From contig NC_091147.1 in assembly GCF_041381155.1 (NCBI RefSeq), positions 38,814,053 to 38,878,052 on the forward strand: a stretch of 64,000 nucleotides of DNA, read 5' to 3'. A program made the translations under genes and the position numbers. The stretch is from Argopecten irradians. Lineage: Eukaryota > Mollusca > Bivalvia > Pectinida > Pectinidae. Below the pieces are notes generated by a model. That model made no database searches and had not been told where the DNA came from. It saw only the letters and a list, made by a program, of their open reading frames with translations. Positions 32,720-45,189 of this stretch are shown here, in pieces. Position 1 is the first letter of the stretch. Every line of letters begins with the position of its first letter.

Positions 32720-35655
32720 TCAACGTGGATCTAAAAATAATTCATAATAAAAGTAATTAATTGTTATGAACGTGGTATACCTTGTTTGTCAGGAAAAAAA
32801 GAAAAAGTACATTATACTCTATTCATAATAATATATTCAATTCATTCTTTCATATAGCTAGTTAATTTTGTGGGTATGATGTTTTCGCGATTTCACAGGA
32901 CATTACTATGACAGCGAAAATTTGATCCGCGAAACATTAAGAAATGGTTGAATAATATATAAATGCGGATAGGCAGATTCGTGAAAATATAAAACCACTA
33001 AAATTTGATTTCCTTGTTTAAGTTCAAATCTCGAAAATTTTGACCCACGAAAATAGTCGGCAATACGTTAATTTTTATTCCCTTTGACTGGCTTGTTACT
33101 ATAGAAACATTGACATGCCATCATAACTTAAAATTTAAGGCCCTGTTTAAACTTGTTATTTTTGTATGCCTATATATCACTTCTTAGGTGTACTTGAACA
33201 TAACTTAGTTGATATAAAGTGTCTTTGCATTCGACCTAACCTTAGATATTACAGTTGACTAATAGATTGTTGTGTTGTTTGTAAAATTTGGTAAAATATG
33301 CAAAAAATGTAGATTTCAGATCTGCAAGTGCACAGGTTTCAGTACATACTTCTGTCACCAAATAACCATTATGTTTACTAGTGTTTATGGCATGTAGTAG
33401 GAGCGATGGTTTGACTGGATTCAACTTTACAAAAGCATAGACATAGAATTCTTTATTACTTTGTCAGGAAAATGGCGGCTATAGATTATAACACGCAAAT
33501 TATGGTATATATGGGACATCCCCAATTGATACTAATGTACATATTAAATGTTATGTCATATGAACATAGTGGGACTTTTTTAAAGAAAAAAAATGTTTAA
33601 TATAAGGGTTTAAGTGTATTTCCACAATCTGCATGTTTTGCCCCAAGTACAGCAGTTTAAATATTTTTTTCTCAAAACTAGTCTTCGTTTCATGTCCAGT
33701 GTTTCTAAAAGTATATAGTAGACTTATTTGAGATGATTGAAATGCCTTCCTATAATGCTATATTTTCATCATATAATCTACAGTCGCCATTTTTCTAACA
33801 AGGTGAAAAAGGGCCCAATACGTATGTCTTTGTAAGGTCGAATCCGGTCAAACCATCGCTCCTACTACATGCTATAAATACTAGTTAACATAATGGCAGG
33901 GTTATTTGGTGACAGAAGTATGTACTGAACCCAAACCTACAATTTTTTTGGCATATTTTGCAAAAATATACAAACCATTGCTTCTACTACATGCTATAAA
34001 CAAAAGTAAACATAAAGACATGATTATTTGGTGACAGAAATATGTATTGAATCCTGTGGACTTGCATAACTGAAATCTACAAATTTTTTGCATATATTAC
34101 CAATTTTTATGAACATCACAATAATCTACTAATCAACTGTAATCGACTAAGTTATATACAAGTACACCTAAGAAGTGATATATAGGCATACAAAAAATCA
34201 CGTTTAAAACCTTAAGTAAAACTAACATAACAAATTCAGCTATGACAATTTTTTACGTATAAAGAAAAAAAGACCCAACGGACCTGAATTGATCACCTGC
34301 TATCTGGTGATCATGGTGCATATATGTGTATTAATAAGTCTTCTAACATAGGTAGTCGTTTCAGTCATTTCAAAAATATTTTCCATGTTTGACCCAAGTC
34401 ACTCCAAATGATTATCAATCACAATTACTTGAACAAACCTGGTAACCTTTATTTAAGTATGATGACATGATCTTTGCCTTTTGGACCTCTGTGACCTTGA
34501 ATCAGAGTCATGGTCATTCATTTGATAACCTTTCGTATTTCGTAGTGGTTCATCCCAGCATGCACAGGTTCAATATCAGGTCCATAGACTCCTAGATTTA
34601 TTTGTTTGGTCAATGTGGTCTTAAATGAATCTTCAAGGTAATTCAAATGATCACATAAATATGGTAACACCTAGCCCATCCCACAATATTTCTTTGTCCA
34701 ATAGGAGGGCTCTTAGATTGCTAGTTATTGATTCTGTATATATCTTAGCCTATATCACACTTATGACCATTAATGAAGGCCAAGGCCATTCGTTTGAAAT
34801 AACGTCATAATCATAGCACCATGCAATAGATCCAAAATACCTGGTCTTGCTATGGCCATTACTTTCCTCGTAGTTACTGGCAAGATGATAGAATAATAGA
34901 ATCTTACATGGGTCTGTCAAGTCGACAGGGATATCTCAACCATCATGAAAGATTTTGGCTAATCAACCCTAGACTTGCCGAGGGTTGAGATATCCCTTTC
35001 CACCTGACTGGCCCATCTATAATTCTTTTTCTCCGATACTTTAACGAGAAAATGGTAAAAAATTCAGACGAGCTGTGAGCTGTCTTTTCCCTACCCGGCA
35101 AAGAACGAATTATCTTGTCCCTTGCATCCGCGAGGTAACCCTGTCAAGTATGGGAGAATGCAGTATCCTCCTTCATCGTAACCTAGTGACCTTAAATAAA
35201 TATCAAGGCCCTTTATTCACAAGGTGTGTTTTCCTCATCTCAGGAAGTTACAGGTCCAATATGAAGGGTCAATTTCTACGCCTACCAGCTTTAGAACTAA
35301 TTGGCATATTTTCTACCTATTTGATATCTGTGACCTTGAAAGGTTATTAATTTGTTTTGAAAATATTAGGTCTTAAGGCCGTCTACCTGATATTTGAATC
35401 ACAACCACATTTATCAATAAGCAGGAAGATAATTAAATTTGTAATTATTTTTCTCAATTTGATATAAAGACAGATCCATATGATCAATTCGTTAAATAAA
35501 TGGAGGATCTGAAAACATCACATATGGGTTCACGTTCTGTACTTCAGATCAAATGCATTTTATACATAATTGTTACATCAAGTGAAAAGGACATGTCGTC
35601 CCATTATACATATACGTTAATATTTGTTATGCTCTTTTGGCGAAATGACTACATA
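32720..35655. repeat. Duplicated upstream flank of TRIM copy 2 (mosaic)
   Basis: Up to about 32925 it carries copy 4-like words (ACAGCGAAAATTT at 32911). From about 33100 on it is nearly identical to copies 1 and 3, including the foldback element. It stops abruptly at about 35655, where an unrelated repeat begins, so the predicted first exon of this copy is missing or scrambled. Confidence 0.75.
33132..34211. mobile_element. 1.1-kb foldback DNA transposon at a TTAA site (copy 2)
   Basis: Same element as 20562-21646 and nearly identical to it, between TTAA at 33128-33131 and 34212-34215. Because it was copied with the flank, it is not an independent insertion. Confidence 0.75.
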
Positions 35656-36015
35656 AACAAGAGATCCCAGAGGGATCTTGGCGCCCACCAAAGAAAGATC
35701 TATGTCTGACAATGGAAAGAGGGGTCTTTTCCCCTGCTTTTCAAACTTTTTTAAACACATGACATATAAAATTTGAGACAGATCGCTATAGTACTTTCAC
35801 AGAAATAGTGGTAACAAACTTCAACAATGAAATCTAAGATGGCGGCCGGTTGGCCATCTTGTTTACCGATCAGTCCCGAAAGGCATTATGCATCAGTCCT
35901 AAAAGGTACTATGCACAACTAGGGTACAAGGGGAACCTACACATAAAATTTGGATCGGACCCATGTATACACACATGCACAACTAGGGTCCTTGGGGAAC
36001 CTCAGTCATATGACA
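35656..36015 (+). repeat. Dispersed repeat beginning GAGATCCCAGAGGGATCTTGG
   Basis: It begins with AGATCCCAGAGGGATCTTGG and contains AAGATGGCGGCCGGTTGGCC, CCGATCAGTCCCGAAA and CACAACTAGGGTCCTTGGGG. Repeats of this wording are frequent in bivalve DNA as I remember them; the class is not known to me. It breaks the TRIM copy 2 upstream flank. Confidence 0.55.
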
Positions 36016-38716
36016 TTTGTACACGATACCTTCAGATACGGAACGTTACAAAGGGAAGTAACAATAGACTGAAAACATTATGTGACATCACAATCCATAG
36101 CCATCAATTCTTCCGTAATGTTCCAAAATCACAATCAATGCAACATGATAAATTTTTATGTGGGAAATATTTTCTTGCTTACCTATATCTATGTGAAATT
36201 TTGAAAGATCCCTACTACATTCTATACATTTTGGACATTTTGAGTAATAGCGGTAACAAACAGAAAATCATTTTGACATCAAAATCCTAAGATGGATAAA
36301 CATTATGTGACATCCATTTGTCCACCGATCGGTCCCAAAATGTTCACAATATGCACAAATAGGGCCTAGGAAAAACCTGTACAATGATAAATTTTGAAAG
36401 ATCAATACCTATCAGCACTTTTTCGAGAAAAATTTTTCCTTTTAACTATCAAAATCCAAGATGTTTGTAACCTGTCGGCCATTTTTTGACCGATCGGTCC
36501 CAAAACAGAGCAATCATTATGTGACAACACTTTCAATACCTATACGGCTTACATATAAAATCATTAGAAAATTGTTTCATATATTTTTACAAAGGAAAAT
36601 ATGCAATTTAATCAAACTTTAACTATAAAATATACCAATATGGCCGCGATTGTGGCCATCTTTTGACATATCGGTAAACCAAAAAAATGCAATATGCACA
36701 ACATTTTTACTTTAGGGGAACCTATCCCCAATAGGACAAATTATATTGAAAAGAAAGATCCCTGCAGTACTTTCTGATAAAAATAGCACAGAAAAAAACA
36801 TTATGTGACATCACAAAATACCTTTACAAAAAGCATATTCTTATTGACCATCAATTCCAAAATTTCATATGCAGATAAAATTATGTGACATCACAATATT
36901 ACCCTAGGACAGAGAAAACCTATGTGACATCACAATTAATACCTAATTTAGGACAGAAAGATCCATTAGTAATTTTTTTAGTAAATAGCGGTTTAATTTA
37001 ACTTTAAAAATCCATGATGCCACCTGTGAAACAATCAATTTTCCAATAGGTCCAAATAAACTGTGTTATGTGCACAATGATGCTGTATACATTAGAACAA
37101 TAAAATTATTGATCACAATCAAAACCTTACAATAGGGATAAACCATTATTTGAAAATGTGTACCTATACAAATTTTTCCCATTATTGACAAAATCAAAAT
37201 GCCTGGGCCATATTTTGACGATCACGATCAATCCCAAAAAATGCAATATGTGCATCAAATAATAGAGTTCTATAGGACAATAAATCGAAATGTGACACCT
37301 GTATCAATAAAATTTGAGAAAGATTATTCATCACAATCATTTTTAATAATAGCGGACAATAGACAGATAAACATTTATGTGACTTCACAATTTTAAATAT
37401 CATAATTCATTATGGCAATCAATACCTAGTTACAATAGGACAGATAAACCATTTGTTACATCACAATCGATACCTATAAAATGCAATATGCACATACAAT
37501 CAATAGTCCTAGAAGAAATACATATGAAATTTACAAGATACCTATCCCTACAGAAAAACTTTCTGATGAATAGCAATAACAATAATTTTAATAATACAAT
37601 AGGACAGATAAACCATTATGTGACGGATCACAAAAGGCTATTTGGACAATGATCCAATAGTGACAGTTTTTCTATTCAATAGGTCAGAGAAAGTTCATTA
37701 TGTGACATCACAATTCAATTGACAATACAGTAACATTAACACCCAAAATTTCAATATTTTCAATAGGTGATAAAAATGTAACCAAAATATATTTATTTGT
37801 TACATTTTGACATCACAATCATATTACAATGTGATCATATTATGTAAATCATATATACCTATCAATAGACAATAAAAACATTATTACATGAACAATTCAT
37901 TATTTTATACCTTTTAGGATCAAAAAAACCCATATGTGACATCACAATCATACTTTAATTTGGACAGATAAAGCAAGGCCCTATACTAGGATAAACATTT
38001 GTGAATCACAATTAAACGTATTCAAAGACAGTTTGCATTAATGTTGACATACAATGTAACATTTAGTTTCGATAAAATTGGTTCGTGACATCAAATAATA
38101 CATTGTTTACAATGGAAAGAGGTCTTATTGACGACGTTTTTTAAAGGGGACAGAATCATGATAGATAGATTGAACTGGAGTAAAACCCAAAGGACAAAAT
38201 CATTATGTGACATAATCAATACCTTTAAATATGGGACAGATAAACCATTATGTGATTCACATCAATTATACAATAGACAATATTTTTATTTGACATGGAT
38301 TCAAATATACATAGGACAGATAAAAATTTTGAATCTTTCAATTTTACATATACATAGTAAACATTGTTGTCACATTCAATTAACACAAAAACAAACAAAA
38401 CAAATTGAATGTAGGATAGTTTATGATACCCTCGTTGAAAACTGATTATAATAGGAAGATCATTTTTCAACGTATCAAAAACAATAGGAAGAAATTAATT
38501 ATGAAAAATCAAACTTCAATAGGACAGATTTATTTGACATCGACCCAATCAATAAAAAGACCCTTTCAATTATGTGACATCCATCAATATAACATAGGAC
38601 AGATTCCATTATGTGACATCACAAACAAACATACACATAATAGGACAGATAAATCATTATGTGACACACAATCAAATATACATAGAATCACAAAAATTAA
38701 CAATAATGACACAAAT
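36016..38716. repeat. Mixed or decayed repeat zone between flank 2 and array B
   Basis: Words from three sources alternate. The 35656 repeat recurs in ever weaker form (CCGATCGGTCCCAAAA near 36325 and 36490, GGCCATCTTTTGACATATCG near 36653). A TRIM outer-flank piece (CAGATACGGAACGTTACAAA) sits at 36033. Satellite-like units read ATTATGTGACATCACAATC and AATAGGACAGATAAACC at a period near 43-45 bp. Open frames inside are by-products. It may be a real decayed array or an assembly error. Confidence 0.6.
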
Positions 38717-41700
38717 AGGATGTCATAATCAATGTAGTATAATTAGGGATGTCACTATGAAAGTGACATGCACATGTAGTATTAATTAGGATGTCATAAT
38801 CAATATGTGACATCACATGTAGTATTAATTAGGATGTCATAATCAATATGTGACATCACATGTAGTATTAATTAGGATGTCATAATCAATATGTGACATC
38901 ACATGTAGTATTAATTAGGATGTCATAATCAATATGTGACATCACATGTAGTATTAATTAGGATGTCATAATCAATATGTGACATCACATGTAGTATTAA
39001 TTAGGATGTCATAATCAATATGTGACATCACATGTAGTATTAATTAGGATGTCATAATCAATATGTGACATCACATGTAGTATTAATTAGGATGTCATAA
39101 TCAATATGTGACATCACATGTAGTATTAATTAGGATGTCATAATCAATATGTGACATCACATGTAGTATTAATTAGGATGTCATAATCAATATGTGACAT
39201 CACATGTAGTATTAATTAGGATGTCATAATCAATGTGACATCACATGTAGTATTAATTAGGATGTCATAATCATATGTGACATCACATGTAGTATTAATT
39301 AGGATGTCATAATCAATATGTGACATCACATGTAGTATTAATTAGGATGTCATAATCAATATGTGACATCACATGTAGTATTAATTAGGATGTCATAATC
39401 AATATGTGACATCACATGTAGTATTAATTAGGATGTCATAATCAATATGTGACATCACATGTAGTATTAATTAGGATGTCATAATCAATATGTGACATCA
39501 CATGTAGTATTAATTAGGATGTCATAATCATATGATGCATCACATGTAGTAGTATTAATTAGGATGTCATAATCATATGTGACATCACATGTAGTATTAA
39601 TTAGGATGTCATAATCAATATGTGACATCACATGTAGTATTAATTAGGATGTCATAATCAATATGTGACATCACATGTAGTATTAATTAGGATGTCATAA
39701 TCAATATGTGACATCACATGTAGTTATTAGATGATTCATATGTGACATCACATGTAGTATTAATTAGGATGTCATAATCAATATGTGACATCACATGTAG
39801 TATTAATTAGGATGTCATAATCAATATGTGACATCACATGTAGTATTAATTAGGATGTCATAATCAATATGTGACATCACATGTAGTATTAATTAGGATG
39901 TCATAATCAATATGTGACATCACATGTAGTATTAATTAGGATGTCATAATCAATATGTGACATCACATGTAGTATTAATTAGGATGTCATAATCAATATG
40001 TGACATCACATGTAGTATTAATTAGGATGTCATAATCAATATGTGACATCACATGTAGTATTTATTAGGATGTCATAATCAATATGTGACATCACATGTA
40101 GTATTAATTAGGATGTCTCATAATCAATATGTGACATCACATGTAGTATTAATTAGGATGTCATAATCAATATGTGACATCACATGTAGTATTAATTAGG
40201 ATGTCATAATCAATATGTGACATCACATGTAGTATTAATTAGGATGTCATAATCAATATGTGACATCACATGTAGTATTAATTAGGATGTCATAATCAAT
40301 ATGTGACATCACATGTAGTATTAATTAGGATGTCATAATCAATATGTGACATCACATGTAGTATTAATTAGGATGTCATAATCAATATGTGACATCACAT
40401 GTAGTATTAATTAGGATGTCATAATCAATATGTGACATCACATGTAGTATTAATTAGGATGTCATAATCAATATGTGACATCACATGTAGTATTAATTAG
40501 GATGTCATAATCAATATGTGACATCACATGTAGTATTAATTAGGATGTCATAATCAATATGTGACATCACATGTAGTATTAATTAGGATGTCATAATCAA
40601 TATGTGACATCACATGTAGTATTATTATTAGGGATGTCATAATCAATATGTGACATCACATGTAGTATTAATTAGGATGTCATAATCAATATGTGACATC
40701 ACATGTAGTATTAATTAGGATGTCATAATCAATATGTGACATCACATGTAGTATTAATTAGGATGTCATAATCAATATGTGACATCACATGTAGTATTAA
40801 TTAGGATGTCATAATCAATATGTGACATCACATGTAGTATTAATTAGGATGTCATAATCAATATGTGACATCACATGTAGTATTAATTAGGATGTCATAA
40901 TCAATATGTGACATCACATGTAGTATTAATTAGGATGTCATAATCAATATGTGACATCACATGTAGTATTAATTAGGATGTCATAATCAATATGTGACAT
41001 CACATGTAGTATTAATTAGGATGTCATAATCAATATGTGACATCACATGTAGTATTAATTAGGATGTCATAATCAATATGTGACATCACATGTAGTATTA
41101 ATTAGGATGTCATAATCAATATGTGACATCACATGTAGTATTAATTAGGATGTCATAATCAATATGTGACATCACATGTAGTATTAATTAGGATGTCATA
41201 ATCAATATGTGACATCACATGTAGTATTAATTAGGATATGTAATAATCAATATGTGACATAATCAATGTAGTATTAATTAGGATGTCATAATCAATATGT
41301 GACATCACATGTAGTATTAATTAGGATGTCATAATCAATATGTGACATCACATGTAGTATTAATTAGGATGTCATAATCAATATGTGACATCACATGTAG
41401 TATTAATTAGGATGTCATAATCAATATGTGACATCACATGTAGTATTAATTAGGATGTCATAATCAATATGTGACATCACGTGTAGTATTAATTAGGATG
41501 TCATAATCAATATGTGACATCACATGTAGTATTAATTAGGATGTCATAATCAATATGTGACATCACATGTAGTATTAATTAGGATGTCATAATCAATATG
41601 TGACATCACATGTAGTATTAATTAGGATGTCATAATCAATATGTGACATCACATGTAGTATTAATTAGGATGTCATATTCAATATGTGACATCACATGTA

Positions 41701-42467
41701 GTATTAATTAGGATGTCATAATCAATATGTGACATCACATGTAGTATTAATTAGGATGTCATAATCAATATGTGACATCACATGTAGTATTAATTAGGAT
41801 GTCATAATCAATATGTGACATCACATGTAGTATTAATTAGGATGTCATAATCAATATGTGACATCACATGTAGTATTAATTAGGATGTCATAATCAATAT
41901 GTGACATCACATGTAGTATTAATTAGGATGTCATAATCAATATGTGACATCACATGTAGTATTAATTAGGATGTCATAATCAATATGTGACATCACATGT
42001 AGTATTAATTAGGATGTCATAATCAATATGTGACATCACATGTAGTATTAATTAGGATGTCATAATCAATATGTGACATCACATGTAGTATTAATTAGGA
42101 TGTCATAATCAATATGTGACATCACATGTAGTATTAATTAGGATGTCATAATCAATATGTGACATCACATGTAGTATTAATTAGGATGTCATAATCAATA
42201 TGTGACATCACATGTAGTATTAATTAGGATATCATAATCAATATGTGACATCACATGTAGTATTAATTAGGATGTCATAATCAATATGTGACATCACATG
42301 TAGTATTAATTAGGATGTCATAATCAATATGTGACATCACGTGTAGTATTAATTAGGATGTCATAATCAATATGTGACATCACATGTAGTATTAATTAGG
42401 GTGTCACAATCAATATGCGACATCACGTGTAGTATTAATTAGGATGCCATAATCAATGTGATATCAC
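38717..42467. repeat. 43-bp satellite, array B
   Basis: About 87 units, the most uniform of the three arrays: long runs are exact copies, with few indels (for example near 39535, 39725, 40625 and 41240). It ends in units with CACGTGTAG variants and then the SINE. Confidence 0.97.
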
Positions 42468-42690
42468 GCGATTGTCTTGGTAGCCAAGAGGGAACGCGGT
42501 GGCCTAGTTGTTAAAATGTCCTGACAAATCACCTCTGTGTTGCAAGTCTGAATTCCATGTAGGGCAGTTACCAGGTACTGGCCGCTGGTAGGTGGTTTTT
42601 CTCAGGGTACTCCTGCTTTCCTCCAAGCTATAGACCTGACACGTCCTTAAATGACTTGGCTGTTAATGGGACGTTTAACTACAAAAACAC
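42468..42690 (+). mobile_element. tRNA-derived SINE between array B and TRIM copy 3
   Basis: From about 42495: A-box-like GTGGCCTAGTTGTTAAAATG, B-box-like GCAAGTCTGAATTCC, the body words GGTGGTTTTTCTCAGGGTAC and TCCTGCTTTCCTCCAAGC, and the tail ACACGTCCTTAAATGACTTGG. It is at the same place, relative to the gene, as the SINE at 17508-17695. Confidence 0.75.
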
Positions 42691-43211
42691 ACTACGGTAT
42701 AGCTAGAAACATTTCATTTCAGATATAATTCATTTAAATAAATGGAAACAGCAGTGAAACTTTAGTCCATTAATGTTAGCGATGTGATCAATATAATATT
42801 ACACTCATGGCTGTGTAATTTGGAACATATAAATGTTGTTGAATAATTGGGTATGTAACTTGTGTAAAAAATTGTACGTGATATATCAAATGATCCCATT
42901 TTAGAAATTATTTCCTTACTACATAGCCAGGAGTGTAAGATCTATATCTAACGTGAGGTGGTGAACATTAACAAAGCCTTGTTGTATATCAAATTATATA
43001 ACGGATTTAATGTTTAACATAGTCAACATTTAAAGTGGTTCTACTGAATTCTGAGATGAAACTTTAGAAAGTGAAAGATGAACAGACAAGCGTCATTATT
43101 TATTGTCTTATTTCAATCATAACACAAGTTTTTTGGGATGTGATGTTAAATACATTTTCTTGTTTGTTACTATCGTAATTTATTGTAATGTATCACACGG
43201 TTTCCATTAAT
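42691..43211 (-). other. 3' flank of TRIM copy 3
   Basis: Homologous to 17696-18216. It contains the 3' UTR of copy 3. No separate gene. Confidence 0.6.
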
Positions 43212-45185
43212 TCAGCAGAGTTGAAAGATACGAATGAAGCTACGATCATCCGCAGTATCACTTACGTTGGAAACCACAAACTTTTCACCATTAACAGCTA
43301 CTGCCCTTGGATACTGTACTCCATCTGTAGATGTCAACAGGTCCCGGACACGTGTCCCATCCCCAGACATCTGTACGATGTTGTGTGACCTAGTACCACA
43401 CACGTAGATGTTTCCCTCCCTGTCTACATCTATTCCAGCAGAACCTCTCACGACACCAACCTTCATCACGTCCGTGCGGCGTTTGTCTGGCGACAGTCTT
43501 GACACTGCGACTTGTCTATTTGTATTGCTCTCAGTACTGACAAGTATGTCTTCTGTCTCTGTATCATGTGCCAGGTTCCAGCATGTCCTGTCATATTTGT
43601 GTAATATGTCAGTGACTCCGTCCTGTGTCAGACTGTACACTCCTCCTTCATACTCACTCACTACAAACCTCCCGTCTGTATGCGTGATACCACGTAAATC
43701 TTTGTCTATGTTGATGACAGATGACAGAGATAGTTTTTTGTCCTCCACTTTTACCACATGTACACCTTTACCACAGACAGCGACTGCCACAGTAGTGTTG
43801 TCCACCAAACACATATCACAAGGATCTCCAGGAACGGTCAACTGATCCAGGTACTGTCCTTCGTCTGTAAACAGTTTCAGTCTCTTGTTTTTACTGTCAC
43901 TAACTACTATGTTGTTATCTGGAAGGTACACAATTCCACGTATCTTAATATCTTGATCAGCTGGAATACGTACGTTGAACTTCCTTATCTCTTTCACTTG
44001 GCGTTCTGACAGCGTTAGTGACACGAACCCAGAATCAACAGGGAAACGTCTTCCCTGTTTCTCGATCACAATATTCCCCAACATGTGATCACCTTGAGTG
44101 CCAGGTTTAGGAACATGATGCTGGATACTGACGGATGTATAGGGCTCCCTCATGTCTTTGATCAGGTCCTGACATGACTCGATCTCGGCCTGTCCCCTCT
44201 GATACATCATTATAACTTCCATGGGATTGTTTTCCTCCACAGCTTTGACGGAGGACTTCATAGTATTTAGCATACCCTTCATCAGACGATCACATTGCCG
44301 TAATGACATGTCAATGTTCTCTTTCTCCTCCTTATACTTTGTGACCAATTCATCCGTGACAGCTTTCTGACATTCATCTAGTTCTTTCTCGATCCTCTGG
44401 CGAAGATCTGTGATGCTCTTCAGAACAACTTCTTGATTCTGAACCAAGGTTTGGATCTGTTCATCAAAGTCCTTCACTAACGACTTCATGGCCTCAGCCC
44501 CTTTCTTCAGCATCTCTTCCATGTCTCTTAGTCGTGTCCCACTTTTTAACCTCTCTAAATAATCCTTGGCTGTCATCACCACTTCCTGTTCACACTGTCT
44601 GTGGTATTTGATCATGCATACATGGCACCCAAGACGTTGGTGCTTTTCACAATACCAAAGGATTTTTTCTTCGTGTTGATCACATTTCGGGACCAACTCC
44701 TCCGGTTTTGACCTGCTGATATCATACTCACCGATATCTAAGATATCACAGTCATTGTGCAGGATGTCATGATGTTGTTTCTTACAGTTCTCACAAAAAT
44801 GGATGTTCATCATTTTGCACCAGAACTTGGCTGGATTAGTCAGGGTACCTTTGGTCTGGCAGGGTTTGCAGTATGGTAATTCAGATGAACGTTCCTTTAG
44901 CTGGATCAGATCCTGGATTACGACATTAGTCGGGAACTGCTCCGCCCATTTCTCCTTTGGTTCAGCTTGATTGACAGGGGAGGTCGTCCTCCGACAGATT
45001 GGACAGGGAAATGAGGTATCTGACACCCTCTTCTCAGAAACTTCCTTGTCAATGTAAGTCCAAAGACATTCCTGACAGAAGCTGTGTAGACAAGGTAGGG
45101 ACTTGGGTTGTTGGAGTCTTTCAAGGCAGATTGGACACTCAAGTAAGTGTAGGTCAAGTTCTGGAGGACGTCCGCCTTCAGCCAT
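43212..45185 (-). CDS. TRIM copy 3 (alpha): RING, two B-boxes, coiled coil, NHL-like propeller
   Basis: Intact, 657 codons, the same architecture as copy 1 and nearly the same protein up to residue 415. The changes I count there are G42W in the RING, S152G, S164L, one R to C, P to S and A to V. The propeller differs much more: SDSKNKRL, PGDPCDMCLVDNTT, STESNTNRQVAV, CGTRSHNIVQM, DGVQYPRAVAVN. All RING and B-box metal ligands are kept, so the ligase part should work. A 7.95-kb insertion upstream (48490-56440) may have changed its promoter. Confidence 0.92.
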   Translation of the reverse strand: MAEGGRPPELDLHLLECPICLERLQQPKSLPCLHSFCQECLWTYIDKEVSEKRVSDTSFPCPICRRTTSPVNQAEPKEKWAEQFPTNVVIQDLIQLKERSSELPYCKPCQTKGTLTNPAKFWCKMMNIHFCENCKKQHHDILHNDCDILDIGEYDISRSKPEELVPKCDQHEEKILWYCEKHQRLGCHVCMIKYHRQCEQEVVMTAKDYLERLKSGTRLRDMEEMLKKGAEAMKSLVKDFDEQIQTLVQNQEVVLKSITDLRQRIEKELDECQKAVTDELVTKYKEEKENIDMSLRQCDRLMKGMLNTMKSSVKAVEENNPMEVIMMYQRGQAEIESCQDLIKDMREPYTSVSIQHHVPKPGTQGDHMLGNIVIEKQGRRFPVDSGFVSLTLSERQVKEIRKFNVRIPADQDIKIRGIVYLPDNNIVVSDSKNKRLKLFTDEGQYLDQLTVPGDPCDMCLVDNTTVAVAVCGKGVHVVKVEDKKLSLSSVINIDKDLRGITHTDGRFVVSEYEGGVYSLTQDGVTDILHKYDRTCWNLAHDTETEDILVSTESNTNRQVAVSRLSPDKRRTDVMKVGVVRGSAGIDVDREGNIYVCGTRSHNIVQMSGDGTRVRDLLTSTDGVQYPRAVAVNGEKFVVSNVSDTADDRSFIRIFQLC

Positions 45186-45189
45186 TGTT

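Noticed and set aside
32703-32723. Seven-codon N-terminal extension of TRIM copy 2
   Set aside because: The other three copies start at MAEGG and do not support the earlier ATG, which lies in the probable 5' UTR exon sequence.
35850-38728. Several 60-146 codon frames in the mixed repeat zone
   Set aside because: They lie in blended repeat sequence with no recognisable domain and possibly in an assembly error.
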